Below, one piece after another: positions 43,414 to 52,370 of a stretch of DNA of 64,000 bases. Positions within the stretch are counted from its first letter, which is position 1. Every line of letters begins with the position of its first letter. The stretch is from Lacrimispora indolis DSM 755 (GTDB lineage: Bacteria; Bacillota; Clostridia; Lachnospirales; Lachnospiraceae), in NCBI RefSeq assembly GCF_000526995.1, contig NZ_AZUI01000001.1:4878001-4942000 (forward strand). The letters are read 5' to 3'. The translations under genes and the position numbers were made by a program. Under the pieces are notes generated by a model that was not told the DNA's origin, did not search any database, and saw nothing but the letters and a program-made list of their open reading frames with translations.

Positions 43414-44889
43414 ATGAAGTTTAAAGAATGGCTAAAAGACTTAACATATGAGGTAATACAGGGAAGCCTTGACGTAGACGCAGAGGATGTGATTTATGAC
43501 TCCAGAAAAGCCCGGAAGGGAGTTGTATTCGTCTGTATGAAGGGTACAAGAACCGACTCCCATGATTTTATCCCGGACGTGGTGGCTGCAGGGACGGAGA
43601 TCCTTGTATTAGAACGAAGGACAGAGATCCCGGATGGCGTAACCGCTGTCCTTGTACATAATGCAAGAGAAGCCCTGGCTCTTCTTGCGGCAGCCAGATT
43701 CGGTTATCCTGCAGAAAAGATGGTGACCATCGGCGTGACAGGAACCAAGGGAAAGACCACCACCACCCACATGATCAAAACGATTCTGGAGGCCTGCGGA
43801 AAGAAAGTGGGAATGATCGGAACCACAGGTATTGTCATCGGCCAGGAAGTAACGCCTACGGTGAATACCACCCCCGAGTCTTATGAGCTTCACCAGGCTT
43901 TCAGCCGTATGGCAGAGGCCGGCTGTGAATACATGGTGATGGAAGTTTCCTCCCAGGCCTTTAAGATGCACCGGGTAGACGGGATCCGTTTTGATTATGG
44001 ACTGTTTACCAATATTTCTCCTGATCATATCGGGCCGGATGAGCATAAGGATTTTGAAGAATATCTTTATTATAAATCCCGTATCTTTTCCTGCTGTAAA
44101 GTGGGAATCATGAACGGCGATGATGACCATTGGGAGGAAGTAATAAAGGATGCCTCCTGCAGGCTCTATTCCTTTTCCATGGAGAAAAAGGATACAGATT
44201 TTAAGGCAGAGGCTATCCGATATATCGCCCAGCCGGATTTTGTCGGACTGGAATTTGACATCAAAGGGATCTGCGAGCTTTCTGTACGGGTGAATATTCC
44301 GGGCCGGTTTAATGTTGCCAATGCCCTGGCTGCAGTCAGCGTTTTAAGCTTTTTAGGGCTGCCCAAGGAGAATATCTGCCATGGTCTGGAACATTTAAAT
44401 GTAAACGGGCGTATGGAAATCGTATATGCTTCTGAAAAATGCACGGTGATCGTGGATTATGCCCATAATGCCGTCAGCATGGAAAGCCTGCTTTCAACTC
44501 TCAGGGATTATCACCCCAAACGCCTTGTCTGTGTATTTGGCTGCGGCGGAAACCGTTCCAAAGACCGGCGCATTTCCATGGGAGACAGCGCGGGACGTCT
44601 GGCGGATTTTACCATCATCACTGCGGATAATTCCAGGTACGAAAAAACAGAAGATATCATCGCAGATATCAGGGGAAGTCTTGAAAAGACCGGAGGGAAA
44701 TTCATGGAAATTCCGGACCGGAGAGAAGCGATCTGCTACAGCATCACTCATGCCCAGCCAGGCGATATGATTGCCATCATTGGAAAGGGACATGAGGATT
44801 ACCAGGAAATGAACGGGGTCCGCTACCACTTTTCAGACAGGGAAGAGGTTTTAAAAGCGGTGGATTCCCAGCTTTCAAAGGAAGCTTAA
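43414..44889 (+). CDS. murE: UDP-N-acetylmuramyl-tripeptide synthetase MurE
   Basis: The start is ATG 43414 behind GGGAGG at 43404-43409, not the TTG at 43402. The roughly 491-residue Mur ligase has an N-terminal UDP-binding domain (DVIYDSRKARKGVVFVCMKG), the ATP motif VTGTKGKTTTTHMIK, TTPESYELH, VMEVSSQAFKMHRVDG and, in the C-terminal domain, VIVDYAHNAVSMESLL. The amino-acid-specificity loop reads ADNSRYEK, that is DNSR instead of the DNPR of meso-diaminopimelate ligases. meso-DAP addition is still the best guess because the Arg is kept. murF follows. Confidence 0.9.
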   Translation: MKFKEWLKDLTYEVIQGSLDVDAEDVIYDSRKARKGVVFVCMKGTRTDSHDFIPDVVAAGTEILVLERRTEIPDGVTAVLVHNAREALALLAAARFGYPAEKMVTIGVTGTKGKTTTTHMIKTILEACGKKVGMIGTTGIVIGQEVTPTVNTTPESYELHQAFSRMAEAGCEYMVMEVSSQAFKMHRVDGIRFDYGLFTNISPDHIGPDEHKDFEEYLYYKSRIFSCCKVGIMNGDDDHWEEVIKDASCRLYSFSMEKKDTDFKAEAIRYIAQPDFVGLEFDIKGICELSVRVNIPGRFNVANALAAVSVLSFLGLPKENICHGLEHLNVNGRMEIVYASEKCTVIVDYAHNAVSMESLLSTLRDYHPKRLVCVFGCGGNRSKDRRISMGDSAGRLADFTIITADNSRYEKTEDIIADIRGSLEKTGGKFMEIPDRREAICYSITHAQPGDMIAIIGKGHEDYQEMNGVRYHFSDREEVLKAVDSQLSKEA

Positions 44890-44913
44890 AAAGGAAGGCA
44901 GCGATCATAAAGA

Positions 44914-44953
44914 AAATGCCGGAAGCCGTAAGAAAATGCGGCTTTCGGCATTT
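44914..44953 (+). other. Intercistronic hairpin between murE and murF
   Basis: A 15-bp stem (AAATGCCGGAAGCCG at 44914-44928, CGGCTTTCGGCATTT at 44939-44953, one G-U pair) without a long T-tract. It may be a weak terminator or a processing site. Confidence 0.55.
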
Positions 44954-45014
44954 CCACGGTAGATGACAGATGAAAGGAATGTACGCCGGAGGCGAACATG
45001 GAACGGAGGAAGTA

Positions 45015-46385
45015 ATGGTGAATATGAGGGTAAAGGAAATACTTTCAGCCACAGGCGGAAGACTTCTTTGCGGAAGTGAGGATACGGTTCTGGAACATAT
45101 TAGCATTGATTCCAGGACAATGAAGGGGAATGATCTGTTTGTCCCCATCATCGGGGAAAGACAGGATGCCCACCGTTTTATTGAGCAGGCTTTTGATAAC
45201 GGGGCTGCTGCGGTCCTTACCAGCCGGCATGATGCCATGGACTCGGCCAGACCGTGGATCAGAGTGGAAGATACGAAAAAGGCTCTTCAGGCCATTGGCA
45301 GCTATTACAGAGACCGTCTGAGCCTTCCCCTGGTCGGCATTACAGGAAGCGTGGGAAAGACCACCACAAGAGAGATGGTGGCCTGCGCTTTGTCTGCACG
45401 TTATTCTGTCTATAAGACCCCTGGAAATCATAACAGCCAGGTAGGAGTACCCATCACCATATCGGAAATATCTCCAGAGGATGAAATCGGAGTCATTGAG
45501 CTGGGGATGAGTGAGCCGCGAGAACTGACTGTTATTGCAAAGATTGCAAAGATCCAGATGGCTGTGATCACCAACATCGGAGTGACTCATATTGAGCAGC
45601 TTGGTTCCCAGGAAAACATTTACAGGGAAAAGCTGACCATTCAGGATGGGTTGGAAAAAGGCGGAATCCTTTTTTTAAACGGGGATGACCGGCTTTTAAA
45701 GGCAACAGAGGCAAAAGAAGGCTGTAAGACCATCTATTACGGAACCGGGGAAAATTGCGATTACAGGGCTTTGGATGTTCATTTGGAAGAGGGCTTTCCG
45801 GCCTTTACTGCAGCTTTCGGCCCCAATAGGGTCCCTGTGCGCCTGACAGTAATGGGAAGTCATAATGTGCTGAATGCCATGGTATCTCTTGCGGTGGCAT
45901 CCGAGTGTGGTATTCCCATGGAGGAAGCTGCCAAATGTCTTCAGGAATTTACCGGTTTTAAGAACCGGCAGCAGATTTATTACGTGGGAGGCATGACCAT
46001 TATTGACGATACATATAACGCAAGTCCTGTTTCCATGAAAGCGGGACTGGAGGTTCTGGGTTCCATCACAAAAGCGGAACGAAGGATCGCTGTACTGGCC
46101 GATATGAAGGAGCTGGGAGAAAAATCTCCCGAATACCATTATGAAATCGGAGAATACATTGCAGAGCATCCGGTATATGAGGTGGTGACCTTAGGAGAGC
46201 TGGCAGGGGAAATTGCCAGAGCCGTAAAGGAGCATGCTCCTCAGATTCTGGTAAAGGAATTCATGGAACCGGATGGGCTGGTGTCTTATTTAAAAGCGGA
46301 ATTAAAGGAAGGGGACTGCGTGCTGTTTAAAGGCTCCAACAGCATGAAGCTCAGTCCGGTGGCGGAGGAGTTTTACTTGAACTGA
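45015..46385 (+). CDS. murF: UDP-N-acetylmuramoyl-tripeptide--D-alanyl-D-alanine ligase MurF
   Basis: ATG 45015 follows GGAGGA at 45005; an in-frame ATG at 44970 gives an unlikely extension. The roughly 456-residue protein has the SIDSRTMKGNDLFVPIIGE N-domain, ATP motif VGITGSVGKTTTREMVA, then GNHNSQVGVPITI, EIGVIELGMSEPREL, and C-terminal IIDDTYNASPVSMKAGLEVL. It adds D-Ala-D-Ala to complete the UDP-MurNAc-pentapeptide. priA follows after a copy of the interspersed repeat. Confidence 0.93.
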   Translation: MVNMRVKEILSATGGRLLCGSEDTVLEHISIDSRTMKGNDLFVPIIGERQDAHRFIEQAFDNGAAAVLTSRHDAMDSARPWIRVEDTKKALQAIGSYYRDRLSLPLVGITGSVGKTTTREMVACALSARYSVYKTPGNHNSQVGVPITISEISPEDEIGVIELGMSEPRELTVIAKIAKIQMAVITNIGVTHIEQLGSQENIYREKLTIQDGLEKGGILFLNGDDRLLKATEAKEGCKTIYYGTGENCDYRALDVHLEEGFPAFTAAFGPNRVPVRLTVMGSHNVLNAMVSLAVASECGIPMEEAAKCLQEFTGFKNRQQIYYVGGMTIIDDTYNASPVSMKAGLEVLGSITKAERRIAVLADMKELGEKSPEYHYEIGEYIAEHPVYEVVTLGELAGEIARAVKEHAPQILVKEFMEPDGLVSYLKAELKEGDCVLFKGSNSMKLSPVAEEFYLN

Positions 46386-46395
46386 GAGTCTTTTG

Positions 46396-46434
46396 GAGCC
46401 TGTTATGCCCAAAGGACATGGGCAGAAAAGAGGA
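46396..46434 (+). repeat. Interspersed hairpin repeat, copy B
   Basis: TGTTATGCCCA-N7-TGGGCAGAAAAGAGGA, 6 bp before the priA start. The GAGGA of its tail is the only plausible priA Shine-Dalgarno. Confidence 0.8.
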
Positions 46435-46439
46435 AACCA

Positions 46440-48668
46440 ATGGCAGAACGATTTGCCCGGATTATTATTGATATTTCCCATGAAAAGGTTGACAGAACCT
46501 TTGATTACCGGATTCCGGCAGAGCTTCTTGAGGAGGTTGCTGTTGGGTCCCTGGTTTTGATCCCTTTTGGAAAAGGGAATTCCATGCGGAAAGGATATGT
46601 GGTCGGAATTGCCGGTCATGCTGATTATGATTCGGATAAGATTAAGGAAATAGCAGGGATCGTGACGGATGGCGTATCAGCGGAGTCCCTGCTCATCTCC
46701 CTGGCATGGTGGCTGAAAGAGCAGTATGGGTCCACCATGAACCAGGCATTAAAAACCGTGCTTCCTGTGAAGCAAAAGGTGAGACCAAGGGAAAAAAAGG
46801 TGCTTAGAAGCCTTTTGGACCATTCTCAGCTTTTAAAAGCCTTAGAGGAGGCGGAAAAAAAGAGCTATAAGGCCAGGGCACGGCTTTTTCAGGCACTTTT
46901 GAAAAATTCCGTCATTCCCTATGAAATTGCAGTCAATCAGATGAACCTATCTGCAGCTACCTTAAAACCGGTTATTGAAAAGGGATACGTAAGCCTTGAC
47001 CGTGAGGAGGTTTACAGAAATCCTGTTAAGGCAGAGGCAAAAGAAGGGCGCAGTGTGCTTTTAAATGAGGGGCAGCAAACCATTGTAGACAGCTTTTGTC
47101 TGGATTACTCTCAAAATATAAGAAAGACCTATTTGATTCACGGCATCACGGGAAGCGGTAAGACGGAGGTTTATATGGAATTGATCCAAAGGGTCATAAA
47201 GGATGGAAAGCAGGTGATCGTCCTCATTCCGGAGATCGCCCTGACCTACCAGACTGTCCTTCGTTTTTACGGAAGATTTGGAAACCGCGTGTCCATCATT
47301 AATTCAAGATTATCGGCAGGAGAACGGTATGACCAGTTTGAACGGGCAAGAAACGGGGATATTGATATCATGATCGGCCCCCGCTCGGCCCTGTTTACCC
47401 CCTTTTCCCGCCTCGGCCTGATTCTCATAGATGAAGAGCATGAAGGGGCTTACAAAAGCGAAGTATCCCCAAGATACCATGCCAGGGAGGTGGCTGTAAA
47501 AAGGGCTTCCATGCAGGGGGCATCCCTGGTTTTAGGCTCGGCAACCCCTTCCCTGGAGGCTTATACAAAAGCCCTTCAGGGAGAATACCGGCTTTTTTGC
47601 CTGACAGAACGGGCAAAAAAAGACAGCCGTCTTGCAGACGTATCTGTAGTGGACTTAAGGCAGGAGCTTAAGGAAGGCAACAAGTCCATTTTCAGCCGAA
47701 ATTTAAAGGCTTTGATGGAAGACCGGCTGGAAAAGCGGGAACAAATCATGCTGTTTATCAACAGGCGCGGCTATGCGAACTTTGTATCCTGCCGTTCCTG
47801 CGGGGAAGCCATTCGCTGCCCCCACTGTGATGTGACCCTGACACTCCATAATAACAGCCGCCTTGTATGCCATTACTGCGGATATTCCATATCAATGCCG
47901 GACCGCTGTCCGTCCTGCAGCTCTCCATACATCGCTAATTTCGGTGTGGGGACTCAGAAAATTGAACAGATGACTAAAAAAATGTTCCCGGCTGCCAGAG
48001 TCCTGCGGATGGATCTGGATACCACTTCAAAAAAAGGGGGCCATGAAGAGATTCTCACCGCCTTTTCAGAGGGAGAGGCAGACATCCTCATCGGCACCCA
48101 GATGATCGTGAAAGGCCATGATTTTCCCAATGTGACCCTGGTAGGGGTATTGGCTGCGGACTTATCTTTAAATACCCCGGACTACCGCTCCGCAGAGCGG
48201 ACTTTCCAGCTGCTGACTCAGGCGGCAGGAAGGGCCGGACGTGATTTCCGAAGCGGTGATGTGGTCATCCAGACCTACAGCCCGGAGCATTACAGCATTG
48301 TAACTGCTGCAAATCAGGACTACGAAGCCTTCTACCGGCAGGAAATGGCATACCGCCGCCTGATGAAATACCCTCCGGCAAGCGGTCTTTTAACCGTCCA
48401 GTTTTCTTCCCGGCAGGAAAGCCTGTTAAGCGAAGCCGCGGCAGCAGCAGCCGGATTCATCGCTTCTTTGGCGGACCAGGAAAGGGTACAGGTTATCGGC
48501 CCTGTGGAGGCGTCGGTTTACAAAATTAATGATATCTATAGAAAAATTTTATACTTGAAACAGGAAAACTATGATATACTAATAAAAATCAGGGATCAGA
48601 TCGACGTTTTTTCAGAAGATCACCGGTCACTGTTTGACCAGGTAATGGTCCAATATGATTTTTCATAA
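46440..48668 (+). CDS. priA: Primosomal replication protein N' (PriA helicase)
   Basis: A 742-residue superfamily 2 helicase. The N-terminal DNA-binding domain begins FARIIIDISHEKVDRTFDYRIP; helicase motifs are HGITGSGKTEVYMELI, IDEEHEGAYK (DEEH box), GSATPSLEAY and LTQAAGRAGRDFRSG. The zinc-binding insert has four CxxC pairs (CRSC, CPHC, CHYC, CPSC). PriA restarts stalled forks by loading the primosome. The length is as expected. It heads the conserved priA-def-fmt-rsmB-rlmN block, and its ribosome binding site comes from the repeat tail. Confidence 0.96.
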   Translation: MAERFARIIIDISHEKVDRTFDYRIPAELLEEVAVGSLVLIPFGKGNSMRKGYVVGIAGHADYDSDKIKEIAGIVTDGVSAESLLISLAWWLKEQYGSTMNQALKTVLPVKQKVRPREKKVLRSLLDHSQLLKALEEAEKKSYKARARLFQALLKNSVIPYEIAVNQMNLSAATLKPVIEKGYVSLDREEVYRNPVKAEAKEGRSVLLNEGQQTIVDSFCLDYSQNIRKTYLIHGITGSGKTEVYMELIQRVIKDGKQVIVLIPEIALTYQTVLRFYGRFGNRVSIINSRLSAGERYDQFERARNGDIDIMIGPRSALFTPFSRLGLILIDEEHEGAYKSEVSPRYHAREVAVKRASMQGASLVLGSATPSLEAYTKALQGEYRLFCLTERAKKDSRLADVSVVDLRQELKEGNKSIFSRNLKALMEDRLEKREQIMLFINRRGYANFVSCRSCGEAIRCPHCDVTLTLHNNSRLVCHYCGYSISMPDRCPSCSSPYIANFGVGTQKIEQMTKKMFPAARVLRMDLDTTSKKGGHEEILTAFSEGEADILIGTQMIVKGHDFPNVTLVGVLAADLSLNTPDYRSAERTFQLLTQAAGRAGRDFRSGDVVIQTYSPEHYSIVTAANQDYEAFYRQEMAYRRLMKYPPASGLLTVQFSSRQESLLSEAAAAAAGFIASLADQERVQVIGPVEASVYKINDIYRKILYLKQENYDILIKIRDQIDVFSEDHRSLFDQVMVQYDFS

Positions 48669-48678
48669 ATGAGAGGAT

Positions 48679-48730
48679 ACACCCTATGGGTATACCTTTA
48701 TGCCCATAAAGCACGGGCAAGAAAGAGGAT
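48679..48730 (+). repeat. Interspersed hairpin repeat, copy C1 (tandem with C2)
   Basis: 52 bp: ACCC-TAT-GGGT mini-hairpin, ATACCTTTATGCCC, loop, CGGGCAAGAAAGAGGAT. Confidence 0.85.
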
Positions 48731-48782
48731 ACACCCTTCGGGCATACCTTTATGCCCGGAAAGAATGGGCAAGAAAGAGGAT
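48731..48782 (+). repeat. Interspersed hairpin repeat, copy C2
   Basis: 52 bp, same length and order as C1: CCC-TTC-GGG, CATACCTTTATGCCC, loop, TGGGCAAGAAAGAGGAT. It ends 8 bp before the def start, within the ribosome binding region. Confidence 0.9.
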
Positions 48783-48790
48783 AAAGGAAA

Positions 48791-49288
48791 ATGGCAATTA
48801 GAAAGATCAGAACCATTGGAGATGAAATTTTAAGAAAACACTGTAAGCCTGTAAAAGAGATCACACCAAGGATTACAGAGCTGATTGGGGATATGTTTGA
48901 AACCATGTATGATTCCAACGGAGTCGGCCTTGCGGCTTCTCAGGTGGGGGTTTTAAAACAAATCGTTGTATTGGATGTTGAGGATGGCAACCAGTATGTT
49001 CTCATTAATCCGGAAATCCTGGAGACAAGGGGAAGCCAGACCGGGCCAGAGGGCTGTCTTAGCGTACCTGGAAAATCAGGAATCGTTACAAGGCCGGAAT
49101 ACGTAAAAATAAAGGCTTATGATGATGCCATGGAGCCTTATGAACTGGAGGGGGAAGGACTTTTAGCCAGGGCGATCTGTCATGAATGCGATCATCTAAA
49201 CGGTGATTTATACGTAGACAAGGTGGAAGGCGAGCTGGAGGATGTCACCCCTGACGAGGAGGAAGAAGAAGGAGAGGTTGAAGAATAA
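48791..49288 (+). CDS. def: Peptide deformylase
   Basis: A 165-residue enzyme with the three PDF motifs: GVGLAASQVG, EGCLSVPG (metal-binding Cys) and HECDHLNGDLY (HExxH; the usual HExDHL is kept). It removes the formyl group from nascent N-terminal Met. The C-terminus has an acidic tail (EEEEEEGEVEE-like) of about 15 residues, longer than in the basic enzyme. It is followed after 2 bp by fmt, the enzyme that adds the formyl group. Confidence 0.95.
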   Translation: MAIRKIRTIGDEILRKHCKPVKEITPRITELIGDMFETMYDSNGVGLAASQVGVLKQIVVLDVEDGNQYVLINPEILETRGSQTGPEGCLSVPGKSGIVTRPEYVKIKAYDDAMEPYELEGEGLLARAICHECDHLNGDLYVDKVEGELEDVTPDEEEEEGEVEE

Positions 49289-49290
49289 TT

Positions 49291-50280
49291 ATGCGTATCA
49301 TATTTATGGGAACGCCTGATTTTTCCGTTCCAGCCCTTGTGGCGTTAAAGGAGGCCGGGCATGAAATTCTTGCAGTAGTTACCCAGCCGGATAAACCAAA
49401 GGGAAGAGGTAAGGAAGTCCAGATGACTCCTGTAAAGGAGAAAGCGCTGGAATACCAGATCCCTGTTTATCAGCCGGTCAAGGCAAGGGATCCGGAGTTT
49501 GTTAAAATCTTATCAGATATGGATCCGGAATTGATCGTAGTAATCGCTTTTGGACAGCTCCTGCCGAAATCCATTCTGGATATTCCAAAATACGGCTGTG
49601 TAAATATCCATGCGTCCCTGCTTCCCAAGTACCGCGGAGCATCTCCCATACAGTATGCGGTCATTAACGGAGAAAAGGAAAGCGGAGTTACGACCATGAT
49701 GATGGCTGAATCCCTGGATACGGGAGATATGCTGGATCAGGAAACCGTTGCTTTGGAAGAAAAGGAAACCTTTGGCAGCCTTCACGATAAGCTGAGCGCG
49801 ATGGGAGGCAGACTTATTTTAAAAACCATTGAAAAGCTGAAAGAAGGGACTGCCATCCGCATTCCCCAGGATGATTCCGGGACCTGCTATGTAGGCCTGA
49901 TAAAAAAGTCCATGGGAGATATTGACTGGTCAATGGATGCAGTATCCATTGAACGCCTGATCAGAGGATTAAACCCATGGCCCAGCGCTTATACCGCCTG
50001 GAACGGAAAAGTGATAAAACTGTGGGAAGCAGAAGTTGTGGATAAAGAGTATGAGGGCGTCTGCGGCCAGGTGGCAGAAGCAGGCCGTGACTCTCTGGTC
50101 ATAAAGACCGGAAAAGGCGGCTTGTCCATCCGCAAGCTGCAGCTGCAGGGAAAAAAATGTATGGATATTGATGCATTTCTCCGCGGATACCACATTGGGG
50201 AAGGCGCTGTTTTAGAACGGCTTGCCGGTATACCTTCAAGCCCGGAAAGCTTGGGCAGGAAAGAAGAAAGGAGAGTCTGA
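49291..50280 (+). CDS. fmt: Methionyl-tRNA formyltransferase, with repeat-derived C-terminal tail
   Basis: A 329-residue protein starting MRIIFMGTPDFSVPAL, with the formyl-THF-binding motif KYGCVNIHASLLPKYRGASPIQ, the Asp of DTGDM and the C-terminal OB-fold-like domain (KKCMDIDAFLRGYHIGEGAVL). The last 19 residues (ERLAGIPSSPESLGRKEER plus V) are encoded by copy E of the interspersed repeat and are not expected in Fmt. It formylates initiator Met-tRNA with 10-formyl-THF, the product of fhs upstream. The repeat tail also supplies the ribosome binding site of the next gene. Confidence 0.94.
   Translation: MRIIFMGTPDFSVPALVALKEAGHEILAVVTQPDKPKGRGKEVQMTPVKEKALEYQIPVYQPVKARDPEFVKILSDMDPELIVVIAFGQLLPKSILDIPKYGCVNIHASLLPKYRGASPIQYAVINGEKESGVTTMMMAESLDTGDMLDQETVALEEKETFGSLHDKLSAMGGRLILKTIEKLKEGTAIRIPQDDSGTCYVGLIKKSMGDIDWSMDAVSIERLIRGLNPWPSAYTAWNGKVIKLWEAEVVDKEYEGVCGQVAEAGRDSLVIKTGKGGLSIRKLQLQGKKCMDIDAFLRGYHIGEGAVLERLAGIPSSPESLGRKEERRV
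50221..50275 (+). repeat. Interspersed hairpin repeat, copy E, inside the fmt 3' end
   Basis: GGTATACCTTCAAGCCCG, loop, TGGGCAGGAAAGAAG and AAAGGAG align to the other copies. It is translated as the C-terminus of Fmt. Confidence 0.8.
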
Positions 50281-50282
50281 TT

Positions 50283-50999
50283 ATGTATTATGGCGGAATG
50301 ATGGGATATTATATGGATCCCACCTGGATCCTTGTTATCATCGGAGCAGTTTTGTCCATGGTGGCATCTGCAAGGGTAAACAGTACATTTAACAAATATT
50401 CAAAGGTGAGAAGTATGTCTGGAATGACCGGTGCGGAAGCGGCAAAGCGCCTTCTGACTTCCCAGGGCATTTATGATGTTCAGGTAAGGTCCGTAGGCGG
50501 GCAGCTTACGGATCATTATGACCCCAGGACCAAGACCGTGAACTTGTCTGATTCTGTTTACGGTTCTACCTCAGTTGCTGCAATCGGCGTTGCTGCACAT
50601 GAATGCGGTCATGTTATGCAGGACCATACAGGCTACATTCCCTTAAAGCTTCGGGGGGCCATTGTTCCTGCAGCCAATATCGGTTCCAAGGCAGCGCTGC
50701 CCCTGATCATTCTTGGAGTTATCATTGGAGGAATCGGTTCTCCCCTTGTTAATATCGGGCTGATCCTGTTTTCTCTGGCTGTTATTTTCCAGCTGGTCAC
50801 TTTGCCTGTGGAATTCAATGCATCCAGCCGGGCAGTCACTCTTCTCGGCCAGGTAGGGATCTTAGGAGATCAGGAATTAGGCTATACCAGAAAAGTGCTG
50901 GGCGCAGCGGCCCTGACCTATGTGGCGGCCCTTGCAGCCACCGTACTGCAGCTTTTAAGGCTGGTGATCCTGTTCGGAGGAAGAAGGAATGATGACTAA
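50283..50999 (+). CDS. YugP-type zinc metallopeptidase (PF04298)
   Basis: A 238-residue membrane protein with an N-terminal helix, the HEXXH-type motif AAHECGHVMQD near residue 104, and two further helices (ALPLIILGVIIGGIGSPLVNIGLILFSLAVIF). The YugP family is a putative membrane-bound zinc protease of unknown substrate. The ribosome binding site AAAGGAGA lies in the repeat E tail. It is inserted between fmt and rsmB, which are usually adjacent, and overlaps rsmB by 11 bp. Confidence 0.9.
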   Translation: MYYGGMMGYYMDPTWILVIIGAVLSMVASARVNSTFNKYSKVRSMSGMTGAEAAKRLLTSQGIYDVQVRSVGGQLTDHYDPRTKTVNLSDSVYGSTSVAAIGVAAHECGHVMQDHTGYIPLKLRGAIVPAANIGSKAALPLIILGVIIGGIGSPLVNIGLILFSLAVIFQLVTLPVEFNASSRAVTLLGQVGILGDQELGYTRKVLGAAALTYVAALAATVLQLLRLVILFGGRRNDD

Positions 51000-52332
51000 G
51001 GAGACCGGCAGCGTGGGCGATAGCAGAGAAATTGCGCTGGATATCCTCCTTGAGATCCTGGAGCGGGGAGGCTACAGCCATATCATCCTGCGCCAGGCCC
51101 TGAATAAGTATCAGTACTTAAATAAACCGGAACGGGCCTTCATTTCCAGAATAGCAGAAGGAACCGTGGAATACCTGCTTCAGATCGATTATATCATCAA
51201 TTCCTTTTCCAATACAAAAGTACAGAAAATGAAGCCGGTGATACGCACCATTCTCCGCATGTCGGTATACCAGCTTCTTTATATGGACCGTGTTCCTGAT
51301 TCAGCCGTGTGCAATGAAGCGGTAAAGCTTGCCGTAAAGCGTAAATTTACAGGATTAAAAGGCTTTGTCAACGGCGTGCTGAGAAATATTTCCAGAAATA
51401 AAGAGGGCATTACCTGGCCTGATGACTCCATCCGCTATTCCATGCCTTCCTGGATCACATCTATGTGGGAGGAAACCTATGGCAGGGAGACGGCAGTCAC
51501 CATGATGGAATCCTTTTTAAAGAATAAAAAGACAATTGTCCGCTGTAATTATGCAAAAGCTTCCAAAGAAGAAATTCTGCAGAGCCTTAGAAACCAGGGA
51601 GCAGAAGTGAGTGAGTCCGGAATTTCAGAAGCTGTGCTTTGCATTGAAAAATATGATTATCTGGAAGGCTTGGAGGCATTCCAAAAGGGATTTATCCAGG
51701 TTCAGGATCTAAGCTCAAGTTTTGTGGGCGAAATCGCAGATCCGAAAAAAGACGATTATGTCATTGATGTCTGCGGTGCGCCGGGAGGAAAGAGCATCCA
51801 TATCGCAGATAAGCTTGACGGGACTGGTATGGTGGAGGTCCGGGATTTAACCCTCTCCAAAATAGACATGGTCCAGGAAAATATAAAACGGTGCGGATTT
51901 TCAAATATCAGGACAAAGGTCCAGGATGCCCTTGTTCTTGACCCTGATTCCATGGATAAGGCGGATATTGTCATTGCTGATCTGCCCTGTTCCGGGCTTG
52001 GGATCATTGGACGAAAGCCTGATATCAAATACCGCATGACGCCGGAAGACTTAGAATCCCTGGCAGCTCTTCAGCGGGAAATATTGTCGGTTGTCCAGGC
52101 TTATGTAAAGCCGGGAGGACGGCTGATTTTCAGCACATGTACCATTAACAGAAAAGAAAATGAAGAAAATGCCCAGTGGTTCATTGATCATTTTCCCTTT
52201 GACTGCATCGATCTGAAAGGAAAACTGGGAGATAAGCTGGCTTCAGCCGCCGCAAAACAGGAATATATACAGCTTCTGCCGGGAATCCATCCATGTGACG
52301 GATTCTTTATTGCGGCATTTCAGAAAAGGTAG
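50989..52332 (+). CDS. rsmB: 16S rRNA (cytosine-967-C5)-methyltransferase RsmB
   Basis: A 447-residue protein with an N-terminal NusB-like RNA-binding domain (residues 8-140) and a C-terminal SAM-dependent NOL1/NOP2/Sun methyltransferase domain. The motifs are VQDLSSSFVGEI, DVCGAPGGKSIHIAD, VIADLPCSGLGIIGRKPDIKYR with catalytic PCSG Cys, and LIFSTCTINRKENEENAQWF with the second Cys. It methylates C967 of 16S rRNA. The start overlaps the YugP gene by 11 bp. Confidence 0.95.
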   Translation: MMTKETGSVGDSREIALDILLEILERGGYSHIILRQALNKYQYLNKPERAFISRIAEGTVEYLLQIDYIINSFSNTKVQKMKPVIRTILRMSVYQLLYMDRVPDSAVCNEAVKLAVKRKFTGLKGFVNGVLRNISRNKEGITWPDDSIRYSMPSWITSMWEETYGRETAVTMMESFLKNKKTIVRCNYAKASKEEILQSLRNQGAEVSESGISEAVLCIEKYDYLEGLEAFQKGFIQVQDLSSSFVGEIADPKKDDYVIDVCGAPGGKSIHIADKLDGTGMVEVRDLTLSKIDMVQENIKRCGFSNIRTKVQDALVLDPDSMDKADIVIADLPCSGLGIIGRKPDIKYRMTPEDLESLAALQREILSVVQAYVKPGGRLIFSTCTINRKENEENAQWFIDHFPFDCIDLKGKLGDKLASAAAKQEYIQLLPGIHPCDGFFIAAFQKR

Positions 52333-52370
52333 GCAGCCTTTACACCCGAAAACATGGGCGGAATAGAGGA
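52333..52370 (+). repeat. Interspersed hairpin repeat, copy D1 (partial)
   Basis: CCTTTACACCCG, loop, TGGGCGGAATAGAGGA. It lacks the 5' CCC-GGG mini-hairpin seen in D2. Confidence 0.75.

Noticed and set aside
45045..45590. 181-residue minus-strand reading frame opposite murF
   Set aside because: Lies entirely within a conserved murF coding region and has His/Cys-rich shadow composition.
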